From assembly GCA_052118425.1 (NCBI GenBank), contig JBQKHF010000019.1: a DNA stretch of 60,347 nt. One strand, given 5' to 3'. The stretch comes from Roseburia_C sp900315735. Its GTDB lineage: Bacteria; Bacillota; Clostridia; Lachnospirales; Lachnospiraceae. Position numbers and translations under genes: made by a program. Positions 52,172 to 60,295 of the stretch are shown here, piece by piece. Positions within the stretch are counted from its first letter, which is position 1, and every line of letters starts with the position of its first letter. The notes under the pieces were generated by a model. That model worked only from the letters and a program-made list of their open reading frames with translations, did no database searches and had not been told where the DNA came from.

Positions 52172-52207
52172 ACAAAAGCTTTTATACCTTGGAAGGGTGG
52201 TAGAAGA

Positions 52208-53419
52208 TTGAAGAAAGTGCGTATTGGAATTATTGGCGGAACCTTTGATCCGATTCATATCGGACATCTGATTATTGCACAAAATGCGGTAACACAATAT
52301 CATTTAGACCAGATTCTTTTTATTCCAACAGGACATTCTCCTCATAAGGATGATAAAGAGATTGAACAGTCTGCCCACCGGCTGGAAATGATTCGTCTGT
52401 CGATTAAAAATAATCCGGATTTTTATTTCTCAGCCATGGAGATTAATGCAGCCCGCACCAGCTATACGTATCTGACGCTGCAGGAGCTTCACCGGACCTA
52501 TCCGGACTGGGAACTATATTTCATTATGGGAGCAGATTCCCTGGATTATCTGGATAAATGGATGGAGCCGGCAGAGATATGCCGTCTTGCAACGCTCTTA
52601 GTCGCCGTCAGAGATGATTTGGACATGAACCGGATAAAGGATAAGGCTGCGGAGTTAAAACGGCTCTATGAGGCTGATATAAGGCCTATCATTACACCGA
52701 ATGTTTCCGTCTCTTCTCATAATATCCGGGAGCGGGTAGCAAAAGGAGAACCGATACGTTACCTCGTCACACCGGAAGTGGAAGAATATATTGCCCATCA
52801 GTGTTTATATCAGGAGGATGAAGGTCAGACACCAATGAACGAAAGATTTAATAAGATAAAAAAAGCATTAAAAAAGGAATTGGATAAAGACCGTTACGAG
52901 CATACTTTAGGGGTCATGTATACCTCAGCCTGTCTCGCCATGGCAAATGGTTATGATATGGAAAAGGCTCAGCTTGCAGGTCTGCTTCACGATTGTGCCA
53001 AATGTATTCCAAACGAAAAGAAATTAAAAATCTGTGCGAAGAATAACATTCCCGTCACACAGGTGGAAAAGGATAATCCATTTTTACTTCATGCTAAAGT
53101 CGGGGCATTTCTTGCCAGAGCATTATATGAAGTAGAAGACGAAGAGATTCTTCATGCAATTTCCGTTCATACCACCGGGGCACCGGCAATGAATACACTG
53201 GATAAAATCGTATTTATTGCTGATTATATCGAACCAAAACGGGATAAAGCAGCAAACTTAAAAGAAATCAGAAAAACAGCCTTTGAAGATTTAGATGAAG
53301 CACTGAAAATGATTTTATGTGATACAATCAATTATCTTAATGGCAGTAAGAATGATAAAAATATCGATCCAATGACACTTGAAACATATCATTACTATAC
53401 AGGAGGTTCTCATGAATAA
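52208..53419 (+). CDS. nadD: Fused nicotinate-nucleotide adenylyltransferase and YqeK-type HD hydrolase
   Basis: A 403-residue fusion. Residues 1-200 are NadD (GGTFDPIHIGH near 10-20, SVSSHNIRERVAKGEPI near 171-187), the step forming deamido-NAD. Residues 215-400 are a YqeK-like HD-domain hydrolase (HD in LLHDCAK near 258-264, IAVHTTGAP-type SVHTTGAPAM, and KIVFIADYIEP); B. subtilis YqeK hydrolyses Ap4A symmetrically. Both halves keep their catalytic residues. nadD and yqeK are separate adjacent genes in B. subtilis, so fusion here gives coupled NAD and dinucleotide metabolism. The start is a TTG at 52208 with GGAAGGGTGG upstream. Confidence 0.9.
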   Translation: MKKVRIGIIGGTFDPIHIGHLIIAQNAVTQYHLDQILFIPTGHSPHKDDKEIEQSAHRLEMIRLSIKNNPDFYFSAMEINAARTSYTYLTLQELHRTYPDWELYFIMGADSLDYLDKWMEPAEICRLATLLVAVRDDLDMNRIKDKAAELKRLYEADIRPIITPNVSVSSHNIRERVAKGEPIRYLVTPEVEEYIAHQCLYQEDEGQTPMNERFNKIKKALKKELDKDRYEHTLGVMYTSACLAMANGYDMEKAQLAGLLHDCAKCIPNEKKLKICAKNNIPVTQVEKDNPFLLHAKVGAFLARALYEVEDEEILHAISVHTTGAPAMNTLDKIVFIADYIEPKRDKAANLKEIRKTAFEDLDEALKMILCDTINYLNGSKNDKNIDPMTLETYHYYTGGSHE

Positions 53420-53765
53420 ACAGTCAAAAGAAATGGCAAAGCTTGCATATCAGGCTTTATCAGAAAAGAAAGCGGAAGATATCCGTATTATTGATATCAG
53501 CGAAATATCTGTCATCGCAGATTATTTTATTATTGCCAGCGGAAGCAATGCCAACCAGTTACAGGCTATGCAGGACAGCGTAGATGAGCAGTTATATAAA
53601 GCCGGTTATCATGCAAAACAGATTGAAGGAAATCAGCGTTCCAGCTGGATTCTGATGGACTACAGCGATATTATCGTTCATATCTTCTCCAAAGAAGACC
53701 GTCTTTTCTATGATTTAGAGCGTATCTGGAAAGATGGAAAAGATATTGATCCGGAAGAACTTTAA
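53412..53765 (+). CDS. rsfS: Ribosome silencing factor
   Basis: A 117-residue protein that binds L14 on the 50S subunit and blocks subunit joining in slow growth. It has the RsfS/DUF143 core DIRIIDISEISVIADYFIIASGSNANQ (partial residues 20-46) and YSDIIVHIF near 90. The ATG at 53412 overlaps the stop of the nadD-yqeK gene by 8 bases, with an AGGAGG site inside that gene. Confidence 0.95.
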   Translation: MNKQSKEMAKLAYQALSEKKAEDIRIIDISEISVIADYFIIASGSNANQLQAMQDSVDEQLYKAGYHAKQIEGNQRSSWILMDYSDIIVHIFSKEDRLFYDLERIWKDGKDIDPEEL

Positions 53766-53834
53766 GAACTATATATTTAAGATGTGCATATTAAAAAGCA
53801 TATATAAAGCATATATTTAAGGTTCCTATATCAG

Positions 53835-53883
53835 GAAGGTGCTATCATACAAAAATTGTCCGTATGGTAACACCTTCTTTTTA
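53835..53883. terminator. Bidirectional intrinsic terminator
   Basis: GAAGGTG-CTATCATAC pairs with GTATGGTA-ACACCTTC, then T-rich sequence. It lies between rsfS and the convergent lexA. Confidence 0.8.
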
Positions 53884-53899
53884 TTAAAATTCCAAATTA

Positions 53900-54517
53900 C
53901 TAAGCCAGGAAACGGAACACTCCGAATACCTTTCCGAGAATGGAACATTCTTTTACAATAATCGGATCCATGGAATCATTCTCCGGCTGCAGGCGATAAT
54001 AACCATCCTCTTTATAGAATGTCTTAACAGTTGCAGAATCATCTACAAGAGCAACCACAATATCACCATTAGATGCAATAGACTGACGTTTTACCAGAAC
54101 ATTATCTCCGTCAAAAATACCTGCATTAATCATACTTTCTCCCTTAACACGAAGCATGAAGCTTTCTGCATTTGGCATAAACTCTGCCGGAATAGGAAAA
54201 TAGCTGGTAATATTTTCTACTGCAAGAATCGGCTGTCCTGCCGCAACACTTCCAACCATAGGAACATTAACAACCTCACGTCTGGTTAAATTGAAGTTGT
54301 CATCAATGATCTCAATTGCTCTTGGCTTCGTAGGGTCACGTCTGATATATCCATTCTTCTCAAGAGTTTCCAGATGGGAATGAACTGAAGAAGTTGATTT
54401 CAGGTTAACCGCTTCACAGATTTCGCGAACAGCAGGTGGGTATCCTTTATTTAAAATTTCCTGTTTAATATATTCAAGAATTTCCTTTTGTTTTGAACTG
54501 ATTTTTCCGTATGCCAT
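53900..54517 (-). CDS. lexA: SOS repressor LexA
   Basis: A 205-residue repressor. Its N-terminal winged helix-turn-helix (about 1-70) includes SVHSHLETLEKNGYI. Autocleavage is at A93-G94 (VAAGQP); catalytic S128 (GESM) and K165 (TVKTF) form the Ser-Lys dyad, as in B. subtilis. It represses SOS genes until RecA-stimulated cleavage. It is divergent from the LysM gene and has an AAGGAGG site. Confidence 0.96.
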   Translation of the reverse strand: MAYGKISSKQKEILEYIKQEILNKGYPPAVREICEAVNLKSTSSVHSHLETLEKNGYIRRDPTKPRAIEIIDDNFNLTRREVVNVPMVGSVAAGQPILAVENITSYFPIPAEFMPNAESFMLRVKGESMINAGIFDGDNVLVKRQSIASNGDIVVALVDDSATVKTFYKEDGYYRLQPENDSMDPIIVKECSILGKVFGVFRFLA

Positions 54518-54542
54518 CTCATTACCTCCTTTTTATATTCTA

Positions 54543-54571
54543 AGTCTAACATATGTTCGCAGAAAAAGCAA
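54543..54571 (-). promoter_or_regulatory. lexA promoter
   Basis: On the minus strand, TTGCTT at 54571-54566, a 17-base spacer and TAGACT at 54548-54543. The first LexA box lies in the spacer and over the -10. Confidence 0.65.
54546..54559. promoter_or_regulatory. LexA box 1
   Basis: Core AAC-ATAT-GTTC with outer G, one or two mismatches from the Firmicutes consensus CGAACATATGTTCG. It sits in the lexA promoter, giving negative autoregulation. Confidence 0.7.
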
Positions 54572-54604
54572 ACACATATTCCGAAAATTTGTTCGAATTT
54601 TGTA

Positions 54605-54633
54605 TTGACAAACGAATGTTCTCTATATATAAT
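54605..54633 (+). promoter_or_regulatory. Promoter of the LysM gene, with LexA box 2 in the spacer
   Basis: TTGACA at 54605-54610, a 17-base spacer, then TATAAT at 54628-54633: a perfect sigma-A promoter. The spacer contains a LexA-like site AAAC-GAAT-GTTC (54610-54621), one mismatch from GAACN4GTTC. Confidence 0.8.
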
Positions 54634-54641
54634 GCAATTAT

Positions 54642-54667
54642 AAACAAGTGTTCGCAACAGATGTTCG
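54642..54667. promoter_or_regulatory. LexA boxes 3 and 4
   Basis: Two adjacent sites AAAC-AAGT-GTTCG (54642-54654) and CAAC-AGAT-GTTCG (54655-54667), each close to GAACN4GTTC, just after the predicted transcription start and immediately before the ribosome-binding site. Confidence 0.65.
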
Positions 54668-54682
54668 AAAGGAGACAGAACA

Positions 54683-55183
54683 ATGAATCAAGGAAATAGA
54701 GTAAATGAATATAAAAGATACAATAGAAGCAATAGATATAACAGAAATAGCAAAGGTTATCGGGAACACAGTAATAATGTAAGAAGCGCAAATATGGAGT
54801 ACGCACAGTATACATCCGGTGGAGCCGTTGCAATTCGTACAAACGGAAGAAGAAACAGAGCATATGTGTGTCAGATTCAAAGATACTTTATTATTTCTTT
54901 TTTGGCTGTAGTTTTAACTATTCTCGGTGTTATATTAGGAAGTAACCTTCTTGCTTCTTCACAGAGCAAAGCTTCCAATGAAATGAATACATACAAATAC
55001 TACACCAGTATTGAAGTACAGAAGGGCGATACACTCTGGACGATTGCAGAACAATATGCAGATGATGATGCCGATTATGCCTCTTATATCGAAGAAGTAA
55101 AAGAGATGAACCAGTTAACCAGTGATACCATTCATGCAGGAGAGTACCTTACTGTTTCTTATTCCTCCAGCGAATTTAAGTAA
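54683..55183 (+). CDS. LysM-domain membrane protein, probable YneA-type SOS cell-division suppressor
   Basis: A 166-residue protein: a basic, Asn/Arg-rich cytoplasmic part (1-65), one membrane segment (about 68-91) and an extracytoplasmic LysM domain (about 104-159). B. subtilis YneA has the same TM-plus-LysM layout, is divergent from lexA and delays division in the SOS response. Position and LexA boxes support the same role here, although the N-terminal cytoplasmic tail is much longer than in YneA. It has an AAAGGAG site. Confidence 0.82.
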   Translation: MNQGNRVNEYKRYNRSNRYNRNSKGYREHSNNVRSANMEYAQYTSGGAVAIRTNGRRNRAYVCQIQRYFIISFLAVVLTILGVILGSNLLASSQSKASNEMNTYKYYTSIEVQKGDTLWTIAEQYADDDADYASYIEEVKEMNQLTSDTIHAGEYLTVSYSSSEFK

Positions 55184-55213
55184 AGTTTTTTCATGTGAAA
55201 TGGAGTTAATAGT

Positions 55214-55807
55214 ATGACAGAAGAAAGACCAGTTTTAGATAAGACTCTTAACAGTAAAACATTCCAAGAATTTTATTATACAAAAAATGAATTGCTGGAT
55301 TTTTGCAGAAAAAACCAGATTCCAACATCCGGTGGAAAATTAGAACTTACAGAAAGAATTGTTTCTTTTTTAGACACTGGACATGTTCCGAAGATTTCTT
55401 CTGCTTGCAAAAGAAACACAGGTAAAATACAACCACAGATTATTACAGAGTCAACATTAATTGAAGATAAATTTGTTTGTTCGCAAAAGCATCGTGCTTT
55501 TTTCGAAGAGCATATTGGAAAGCAATTTTCTTTTTTTGTTGCTTTTCAGAAGTGGCTTAAATCAAATTCCGGAAAAACATATGCTGATGCAATCACTGCC
55601 TATTATGAGCTTTTAGAGGAAAAACGAAAGGGCAGTTCTGCAATCGATAAGCAGTTCGAATATAATACTTATGTCCGTGACTTCTTTGCAGATAATAAAG
55701 GCTTAAGCTTGCAGGATGCCATCATATGCTGGAACAAAAAGAAAAGTCAGCCGGGGCACAACCGGTATGAAAAGGCGGACCTTTCTGCATTAGAAAAACC
55801 TTTCTAG
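55214..55807 (+). CDS. SAP-domain protein with DUF6434 region
   Basis: A 197-residue protein. A SAP motif (DNA-binding helix-extension-helix) covers about residues 21-54 (YTKNELLDFCRKNQIPTSG, GKLELTERIVSFL), followed by two related modules of the DUF6434 type at about 71-125 and 145-190, the second containing FFADNKGLSLQDAIICWNKKKS. It is probably a DNA-associated protein. It begins 30 bases after the LysM gene with no terminator between, so it is likely part of the same SOS-regulated unit. A weak GGAG site lies just upstream. Confidence 0.72.
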   Translation: MTEERPVLDKTLNSKTFQEFYYTKNELLDFCRKNQIPTSGGKLELTERIVSFLDTGHVPKISSACKRNTGKIQPQIITESTLIEDKFVCSQKHRAFFEEHIGKQFSFFVAFQKWLKSNSGKTYADAITAYYELLEEKRKGSSAIDKQFEYNTYVRDFFADNKGLSLQDAIICWNKKKSQPGHNRYEKADLSALEKPF

Positions 55808-55922
55808 ATAAATAAGACATACAAGAAGAGAGCTTATTTTAATACCATTTTAAATATTATTTTTAATTTTATATTGACTTTTCATAGTAACCATATTAAT
55901 ATAGTAGGAAATAAGAGAATTG

Positions 55923-55965
55923 TTATTTTAAACTGAATCTATCATATGACACTATTTTAAAATAA
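55923..55965 (+). promoter_or_regulatory. Perfect 10-bp inverted repeat in the SGNH gene leader
   Basis: TTATTTTAAA at 55923-55932 pairs with TTTAAAATAA at 55956-55965, leaving 23 bases between them. The right arm abuts the GGAGG site, so it could be an RNA structure or operator acting on the hydrolase gene. A possible promoter upstream has TTGACT with TAATAT near 55875-55905. Confidence 0.35.
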
Positions 55966-55977
55966 TGGAGGTTTACT

Positions 55978-56595
55978 ATGAAAGAAATATTATGCTTTGG
56001 TGACTCAAATACTTATGGCTTAATTCCAGGCACAAAAGAAAGATACGGACGTGATACCAGATGGACAGGTCTTTTAGAACAACATTTATATGAAAAAGGT
56101 TATCGTATTATAGAAGAAGGTTTATGCGGTAGAACTACTGTCTTTGAAGATGAGTTAAGAGAAGGCCGGAAAGGTGCAGCATTACTTCCAACTTTATTAG
56201 AAAGCCATGCTCCAATCGACCGGGTTGTTCTTATGTTAGGAACCAATGACTGCAAGAGCTTATATAATGCATCCGCAGAAGTAATCGGACTTGGAATTGA
56301 ACAATTATTAAAAGAGATTCGTAAAATTGATCCGGATACCCGCATCTTATTAATCTCTCCAATTCAGTTAAGAGAGGGTGTATGGGAACCGGAATTTGAT
56401 CCAGAATTTAACGAGAAATCTGTTGAAGTATCCAAGAAGTTAAAATCTGTTTATCAGAAAATTGCATTGAAATATAACTGTGATTTTCTGGCAGCATCTG
56501 ATATTGCAGCACCGAGCAGTGCCGACAGAGAACATCTGAATGAAGAAGGACATCTGAAACTGGCAGAAGCAGTCCTTAAAGTAATTGCAGCCTGA
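55978..56595 (+). CDS. SGNH/GDSL hydrolase family protein
   Basis: A 205-residue cytosolic hydrolase. The catalytic Ser is S10 in CFGDSNTYG, GTNDC gives the block III Asn, and DREHLNEEGH near 172-181 gives the Asp-His pair. Related enzymes act as arylesterases or acetyl xylan esterases; the substrate is not evident, and the lack of signal peptide points to an intracellular role. It has a strong GGAGG site. Confidence 0.88.
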   Translation: MKEILCFGDSNTYGLIPGTKERYGRDTRWTGLLEQHLYEKGYRIIEEGLCGRTTVFEDELREGRKGAALLPTLLESHAPIDRVVLMLGTNDCKSLYNASAEVIGLGIEQLLKEIRKIDPDTRILLISPIQLREGVWEPEFDPEFNEKSVEVSKKLKSVYQKIALKYNCDFLAASDIAAPSSADREHLNEEGHLKLAEAVLKVIAA

Positions 56596-56642
56596 TATAT
56601 TAAGGAATTTAGAGCAAAAATATATCAGGAAAGAAAGAGGAG

Positions 56643-56670
56643 TTGTCGAATTTTCGGAATGTGGTATAAT
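56643..56670 (+). promoter_or_regulatory. Sigma-A promoter of plsC
   Basis: TTGTCG at 56643-56648, a 16-base spacer, then TATAAT at 56665-56670, with TG one base upstream of the -10. Confidence 0.6.
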
Positions 56671-56724
56671 AGATATGTATTATTTTATGCATAGTACAAG
56701 ATTAAAATATCAAGGAGTTAGAAA

Positions 56725-57438
56725 ATGTTACGTTTTATATATGTTATTATAATGAATCTTTTTCGAGCCCCATATATTATACCGAAAATGAGAAAGTGGG
56801 CAGATCATCCTGAAAAATATTCAGAAGAAGAACGTTATAAACTGGTTCGTCATGTCATTTATTTAATGAAACGTTCCGGTAAAATCAAGACTGTTGCTTA
56901 TGGGGAAGAGAATCTTCCAAAAGAGGGTGGATATGTTATGTATCCGAATCACCAGGGTAAATATGATGCCCTTGGTATCATAAGCACTCATAAAGAACCA
57001 TGTTCCCTTGTTATGGACGAAGCAAAATCCCATACCATTCTGGTCAGTGAATTTGTTGATTTACTTCAGGGTAAGCGTTTAAGAAAAGATAATGTCCGTC
57101 AGGCATTAAAAATTATTACCGAAGTCTCAGAAGACGTAAAAAATGGGAAGAAATATATCCTCTTCCCGGAAGGTGGTTACGAATTCAATAACCGCAATCA
57201 TGTCTGCGACTTTAAAGCGGGTAGTTTTAAATCTGCAATCAAAGCACATGTACCAATTGTACCAATTGCATTGATTGATTCTTACAAAGTCTTTAACAGC
57301 TTTTATCTGTGGCCGATTACCACACAGGTTCACTATCTGGAACCGATTTATTACGAAGAATATAAAGATATGAAATCCAAAGAAATTGCGAAATTAGTAA
57401 AGCAGCGTATTCAGGATAAAATATCAAGTATTTTATAG
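56725..57438 (+). CDS. plsC: 1-acyl-sn-glycerol-3-phosphate acyltransferase
   Basis: A 237-residue membrane-associated acyltransferase making phosphatidic acid. The catalytic H76-x4-D81 is in YPNHQGKYDALG; FPEGGYEF (about 151-158) is the acceptor-binding block. It lies near an SGNH hydrolase gene but has its own promoter. The N-terminal part is hydrophobic (about 3-18). Confidence 0.9.
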   Translation: MLRFIYVIIMNLFRAPYIIPKMRKWADHPEKYSEEERYKLVRHVIYLMKRSGKIKTVAYGEENLPKEGGYVMYPNHQGKYDALGIISTHKEPCSLVMDEAKSHTILVSEFVDLLQGKRLRKDNVRQALKIITEVSEDVKNGKKYILFPEGGYEFNNRNHVCDFKAGSFKSAIKAHVPIVPIALIDSYKVFNSFYLWPITTQVHYLEPIYYEEYKDMKSKEIAKLVKQRIQDKISSIL

Positions 57439-57461
57439 GATTCCTTTTATTATTTTATATT

Positions 57462-57530
57462 AAAACAGTTTCCTTTCTGGTGATTATAAATATATTTCTA
57501 TTTATACTACCGGAAGGGAAACTGTTTTTC
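57462..57530 (+). terminator. Terminator of plsC
   Basis: AAACAGTTTCC-TTTCTGG pairs with CCGGAAG-GGAAACTGTTT, allowing G-U pairs, with a loop of about 30 bases and a T-rich end. It separates plsC from the convergent recombinase gene. Confidence 0.8.
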
Positions 57531-57573
57531 TTATTATTTATTAATTATACTATAATGATAAGAATATTTATTT

Positions 57574-58623
57574 TTATTCATCCCGCAAATGAATATATTT
57601 TGGAGCAGTTCTTCGACGTTCATCCTCTAAGGCCGCATAATGCTTTTTCGTGGTATTTACATCTTTATGGCCTAAGACATCAGCCACCAGATAAATATCG
57701 CCTGTTTCTCGATACAATGACGTTCCATAGGTACTTCTCAGTTTATGGGGTGTAATATTCTTCATTGTGGTAATTAATTTCGAGTATTTTTTTACCAGAT
57801 TTTCTACGGCTCGGACACCGATTCGTTTCTTCTGCAGGGAAAGGAAGAGAGCATTGGTGCTTCCTTCCACAGCTTCAATGGTATTTCTTTCTTCCAGATA
57901 ATTTAAAAGGGCTGTGCGAACCTCATCCCCGAAGTATACAACAACTTCAGCTCCACCTTTTCGATGCACTTTGATTCCATTGTTACGAAAGTCAACATCT
58001 GTAATATCAAGTCCCACACATTCAGAAACACGGATTCCTGTTCCTAAAAGCAATGTCATAATTGCAAGATCACGACATTTGGTCTGTTCATGAAACTTTT
58101 GCTGACGTTCCGTTAATTTTTCCCCGGATTCAACTTCATCTAACAGCATAGCAACTTCATCTACATCAAGTCTTGTTATGGTTTTTTCGTGTTTTTTTGG
58201 CATACGGACAAGCTGCGCAGGATTTTTTGTTATCATTTCTTTACAGAAATAGTAATTATAAAAGCTTCGTAAGCTTGCCAGTTTACGAGAAATACCTCTT
58301 TCATCATTGGTATGCGCAACGCCATTTTTTTCATAAACCCTTAAATAATCAAGATATTCCTCAATATCCATAGGCGAAATCTGGTCTAACAAATCAATAG
58401 TGAATTCATTTACCGGCTTTTTCGCGCAAATGGGATTATTCTGATGTATAAAATCAAAAAATATACCTAAATCATATGCATACGCCAATAGGGTCCGGGA
58501 TGAAACAGAAGCCTTCATTCCGATAAAAAACTCACGGCAAAAAGGTGGCAGCTCCTTCTGAAGTTCACGTAACTTTAACTCATTTTTTGTATTTACGGAT
58601 TCATAATATGCCTTTTCATTCAT
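57574..58623 (-). CDS. Tyrosine recombinase, Xer-like
   Basis: A 349-residue recombinase with an N-terminal SAM-like domain (about 27-130) and a catalytic domain holding all six residues: R198 (GTGIRVSE), K222, H293 and R296 (HKLR), H319 (LGHKD) and nucleophile Y329. It resembles XerC/XerD or phage integrases in size but is about 50 residues longer than B. subtilis CodV/RipX. The start at 58623 has GGAGGC upstream and overlaps the TtcA-like stop by 8 bases, so it seems to be a housekeeping gene. It could be the single chromosome-dimer resolvase. Confidence 0.85.
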   Translation of the reverse strand: MNEKAYYESVNTKNELKLRELQKELPPFCREFFIGMKASVSSRTLLAYAYDLGIFFDFIHQNNPICAKKPVNEFTIDLLDQISPMDIEEYLDYLRVYEKNGVAHTNDERGISRKLASLRSFYNYYFCKEMITKNPAQLVRMPKKHEKTITRLDVDEVAMLLDEVESGEKLTERQQKFHEQTKCRDLAIMTLLLGTGIRVSECVGLDITDVDFRNNGIKVHRKGGAEVVVYFGDEVRTALLNYLEERNTIEAVEGSTNALFLSLQKKRIGVRAVENLVKKYSKLITTMKNITPHKLRSTYGTSLYRETGDIYLVADVLGHKDVNTTKKHYAALEDERRRTAPKYIHLRDE

Positions 58624-59344
58624 TGGATAATTGCCTCCAGTCTGGAATATTTCCATTTAAAATTGCTGTAAATAAGCGGTTCTTTACGCCAGGATGATCC
58701 TTATTAAGCTGCTGTAATAAATCCTTGGCGTACTGACGCTGTGTTTTTCCATCAAACGCACATGGATTTTTGACGATAGGAAGATTGTAATGATTTTTAA
58801 ATCCAATTACATCAACTTCCGGAACATACATCAACGGCCGGATAACATCAAGATTACTACGGTCGAGATGTGTAACCGGTGGAAATGCATAAAATCTTCC
58901 CTCAAACATAAGCGAAAGCAGCATCGTTTCTATAATATCATCCTTATGATGCGCATAAGCAACTTTGTTGCAACCGAGTTCAACCACAGCCTGATTAAGT
59001 GCACCCTTGCGCAGCTTAGCACAAAGAGAGCAGGGACTGTTCTTTTTATTCTGTTCTTTGATAATTGCACCGATTTCTGTCGGGATAATATGATATGGCA
59101 CATCCAGTTCCTGGCATAATTCCTTAATTGCTGTCAGGTCAAAATCCGGATAACCTAAATCAACAGTTACCGCAGTAAGAGAGTAGTGTATCGGATAAAA
59201 TTTGCGTAAACCAGCCAGTGCATACAAAAGAGTAAGACTGTCTTTTCCACCGGAAATACCAACCGCGATGGAATCATTTTCTTTAATCATCTGAAAATCA
59301 TCAATCGCTTTTCTGGTATAACTATATAATTTTTGAAGTTTCAT
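58616..59344 (-). CDS. TtcA-like tRNA 2-thiocytidine synthase / PP-loop ATPase
   Basis: A 242-residue ATP pyrophosphatase with the PP-loop SGGKDS (31-36), C105-x2-C108 (CSLC) and C195 (KNPC) as in TtcA, where they hold an iron-sulfur cluster used to thiolate C32 of tRNA. It could alternatively be another PP-loop tRNA enzyme. A GGAGG site precedes the start, and a TTG-type alternative was not needed. The Xer-like gene downstream overlaps the 3' end, an unusual pairing. Confidence 0.82.
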   Translation of the reverse strand: MKLQKLYSYTRKAIDDFQMIKENDSIAVGISGGKDSLTLLYALAGLRKFYPIHYSLTAVTVDLGYPDFDLTAIKELCQELDVPYHIIPTEIGAIIKEQNKKNSPCSLCAKLRKGALNQAVVELGCNKVAYAHHKDDIIETMLLSLMFEGRFYAFPPVTHLDRSNLDVIRPLMYVPEVDVIGFKNHYNLPIVKNPCAFDGKTQRQYAKDLLQQLNKDHPGVKNRLFTAILNGNIPDWRQLSNE

Positions 59345-59470
59345 TAATAACCTCCAAATTTTTGTAATAATTGTGTTTTACGAATACATTATACATGAAA
59401 ATCACTGGAAAATCTATGTCCTTACATATATAATAGGATAAGAATATGTAAAAGAAAGGAATTTAGTAGC

Positions 59471-59920
59471 ATGAAATTTGTTATACAGCGTGTTACACAT
59501 GCCGAAGTTGAAGTTGAACAGGAAATCATTGGTTCCATCCAGAATGGCTATCTGGTTTTAATCGGAATCGCTGAGGATGATACCGAAGAAATTGCAGATA
59601 AATTAATAAAAAAGCTGTTGGGATTAAGAATTTTTGCAGATGAGAACGGTAAGACAAATTTAAGTCTTAAAGATGTAAATGGCTCCCTTTTATTAGTTTC
59701 ACAATTTACATTATATGCAGATTGCCGTAAAGGAAATCGTCCATCCTTTGTACATGCCGGCAATCCAGAAAAAGCCAATACATTATATGAATATATCATT
59801 GAAAAATGCCGCACTGAGGTTCCGAACGTACAAACTGGTTCCTTTGGAGCAGATATGAAGATATCTTTGCTGAATGACGGTCCATTTACAATTATATTAG
59901 ATTCAAAAGAATTGATGTAA
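59471..59920 (+). CDS. dtd: D-aminoacyl-tRNA deacylase
   Basis: A 149-residue DTD that hydrolyses D-aminoacyl-tRNA and Gly-tRNA-Ala. The fingerprint SQFTLYADCRKGNRPSF is near 77-93 and the NDGPFTI block, with the Gly-cisPro motif, is near 136-142. It has an AAAGGA site and is transcribed divergently from ttcA. Confidence 0.95.
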   Translation: MKFVIQRVTHAEVEVEQEIIGSIQNGYLVLIGIAEDDTEEIADKLIKKLLGLRIFADENGKTNLSLKDVNGSLLLVSQFTLYADCRKGNRPSFVHAGNPEKANTLYEYIIEKCRTEVPNVQTGSFGADMKISLLNDGPFTIILDSKELM

Positions 59921-59965
59921 AGCTTGCTTTGTGCGTCGGCGAGAGCATATGGGAACGACAAGTAT

Positions 59966-60106
59966 CTATTCGCAAAACACAGCTTTTACGAATAATTGCT
60001 GCCATTTTAAGCCGTTTAGCACCGACGCACGCATAAATGCCTTTGACCTATGCAGGCATTCCCTTATGGCTGTTTCAGAGCTTTTTATAGCCACATTGTA
60101 AGCCAT
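59966..60106 (-). CDS. 46-residue small ORF, doubtful
   Basis: A frame from ATG at 60106 to TAG at 59968-59966, beginning MAYNVAIKSSETAIREC and containing KAFMRASVLNGLKWQQLF. A GAGGAAAA stretch lies 8-15 bases before the ATG. It has no recognised domain, and its sequence overlaps two of the hairpins, so it could be an incidental frame in a structured region. Confidence 0.3.
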   Translation of the reverse strand: MAYNVAIKSSETAIRECLHRSKAFMRASVLNGLKWQQLFVKAVFCE

Positions 60107-60127
60107 TTTTTTTTCCTCAATGGCGGG

Positions 60128-60166
60128 AAAGTGTTGCCATAGTCAAGTAAGGGCGACACTTTTTTC
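60128..60166 (+). terminator. Terminator-like hairpin, plus strand
   Basis: AAAGTGTTGCC and GGCGACACTTT with one G-U pair, followed by TTTTTC. It is oriented for transcripts running toward the window's end. Confidence 0.55.
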
Positions 60167-60295
60167 TTCACGTTGTCCGCTTGTCTGTGGGCGCGCAAGC
60201 TGTACGCCCAACAGACGGCGCTTAAGTATTCCCCAGTACCAGTTTTGCCCCGAGTGGCGAACCACTACATACGTCCTGACCATGATTTTGGTCAT
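60143..60295 (-). CDS. 50-residue small ORF, doubtful
   Basis: A frame from ATG at 60295 to TGA at 60145-60143, beginning MTKIMVRTYVVVRHSGQNWY and rich in Arg and aromatic residues. No good ribosome-binding site is seen. It overlaps the hairpin at 60128-60166. If real it is a small basic protein of the adjoining mobile element; otherwise a random frame. Confidence 0.3.
   Translation of the reverse strand: MTKIMVRTYVVVRHSGQNWYWGILKRRLLGVQLARPQTSGQREEKSVALT

Noticed and set aside
57574..58623. The tyrosine recombinase as integrase of a mobile element at the window end
   Set aside because: It is coupled to a tRNA-modification gene, faces away from the window end, and no attachment repeats were seen near it.
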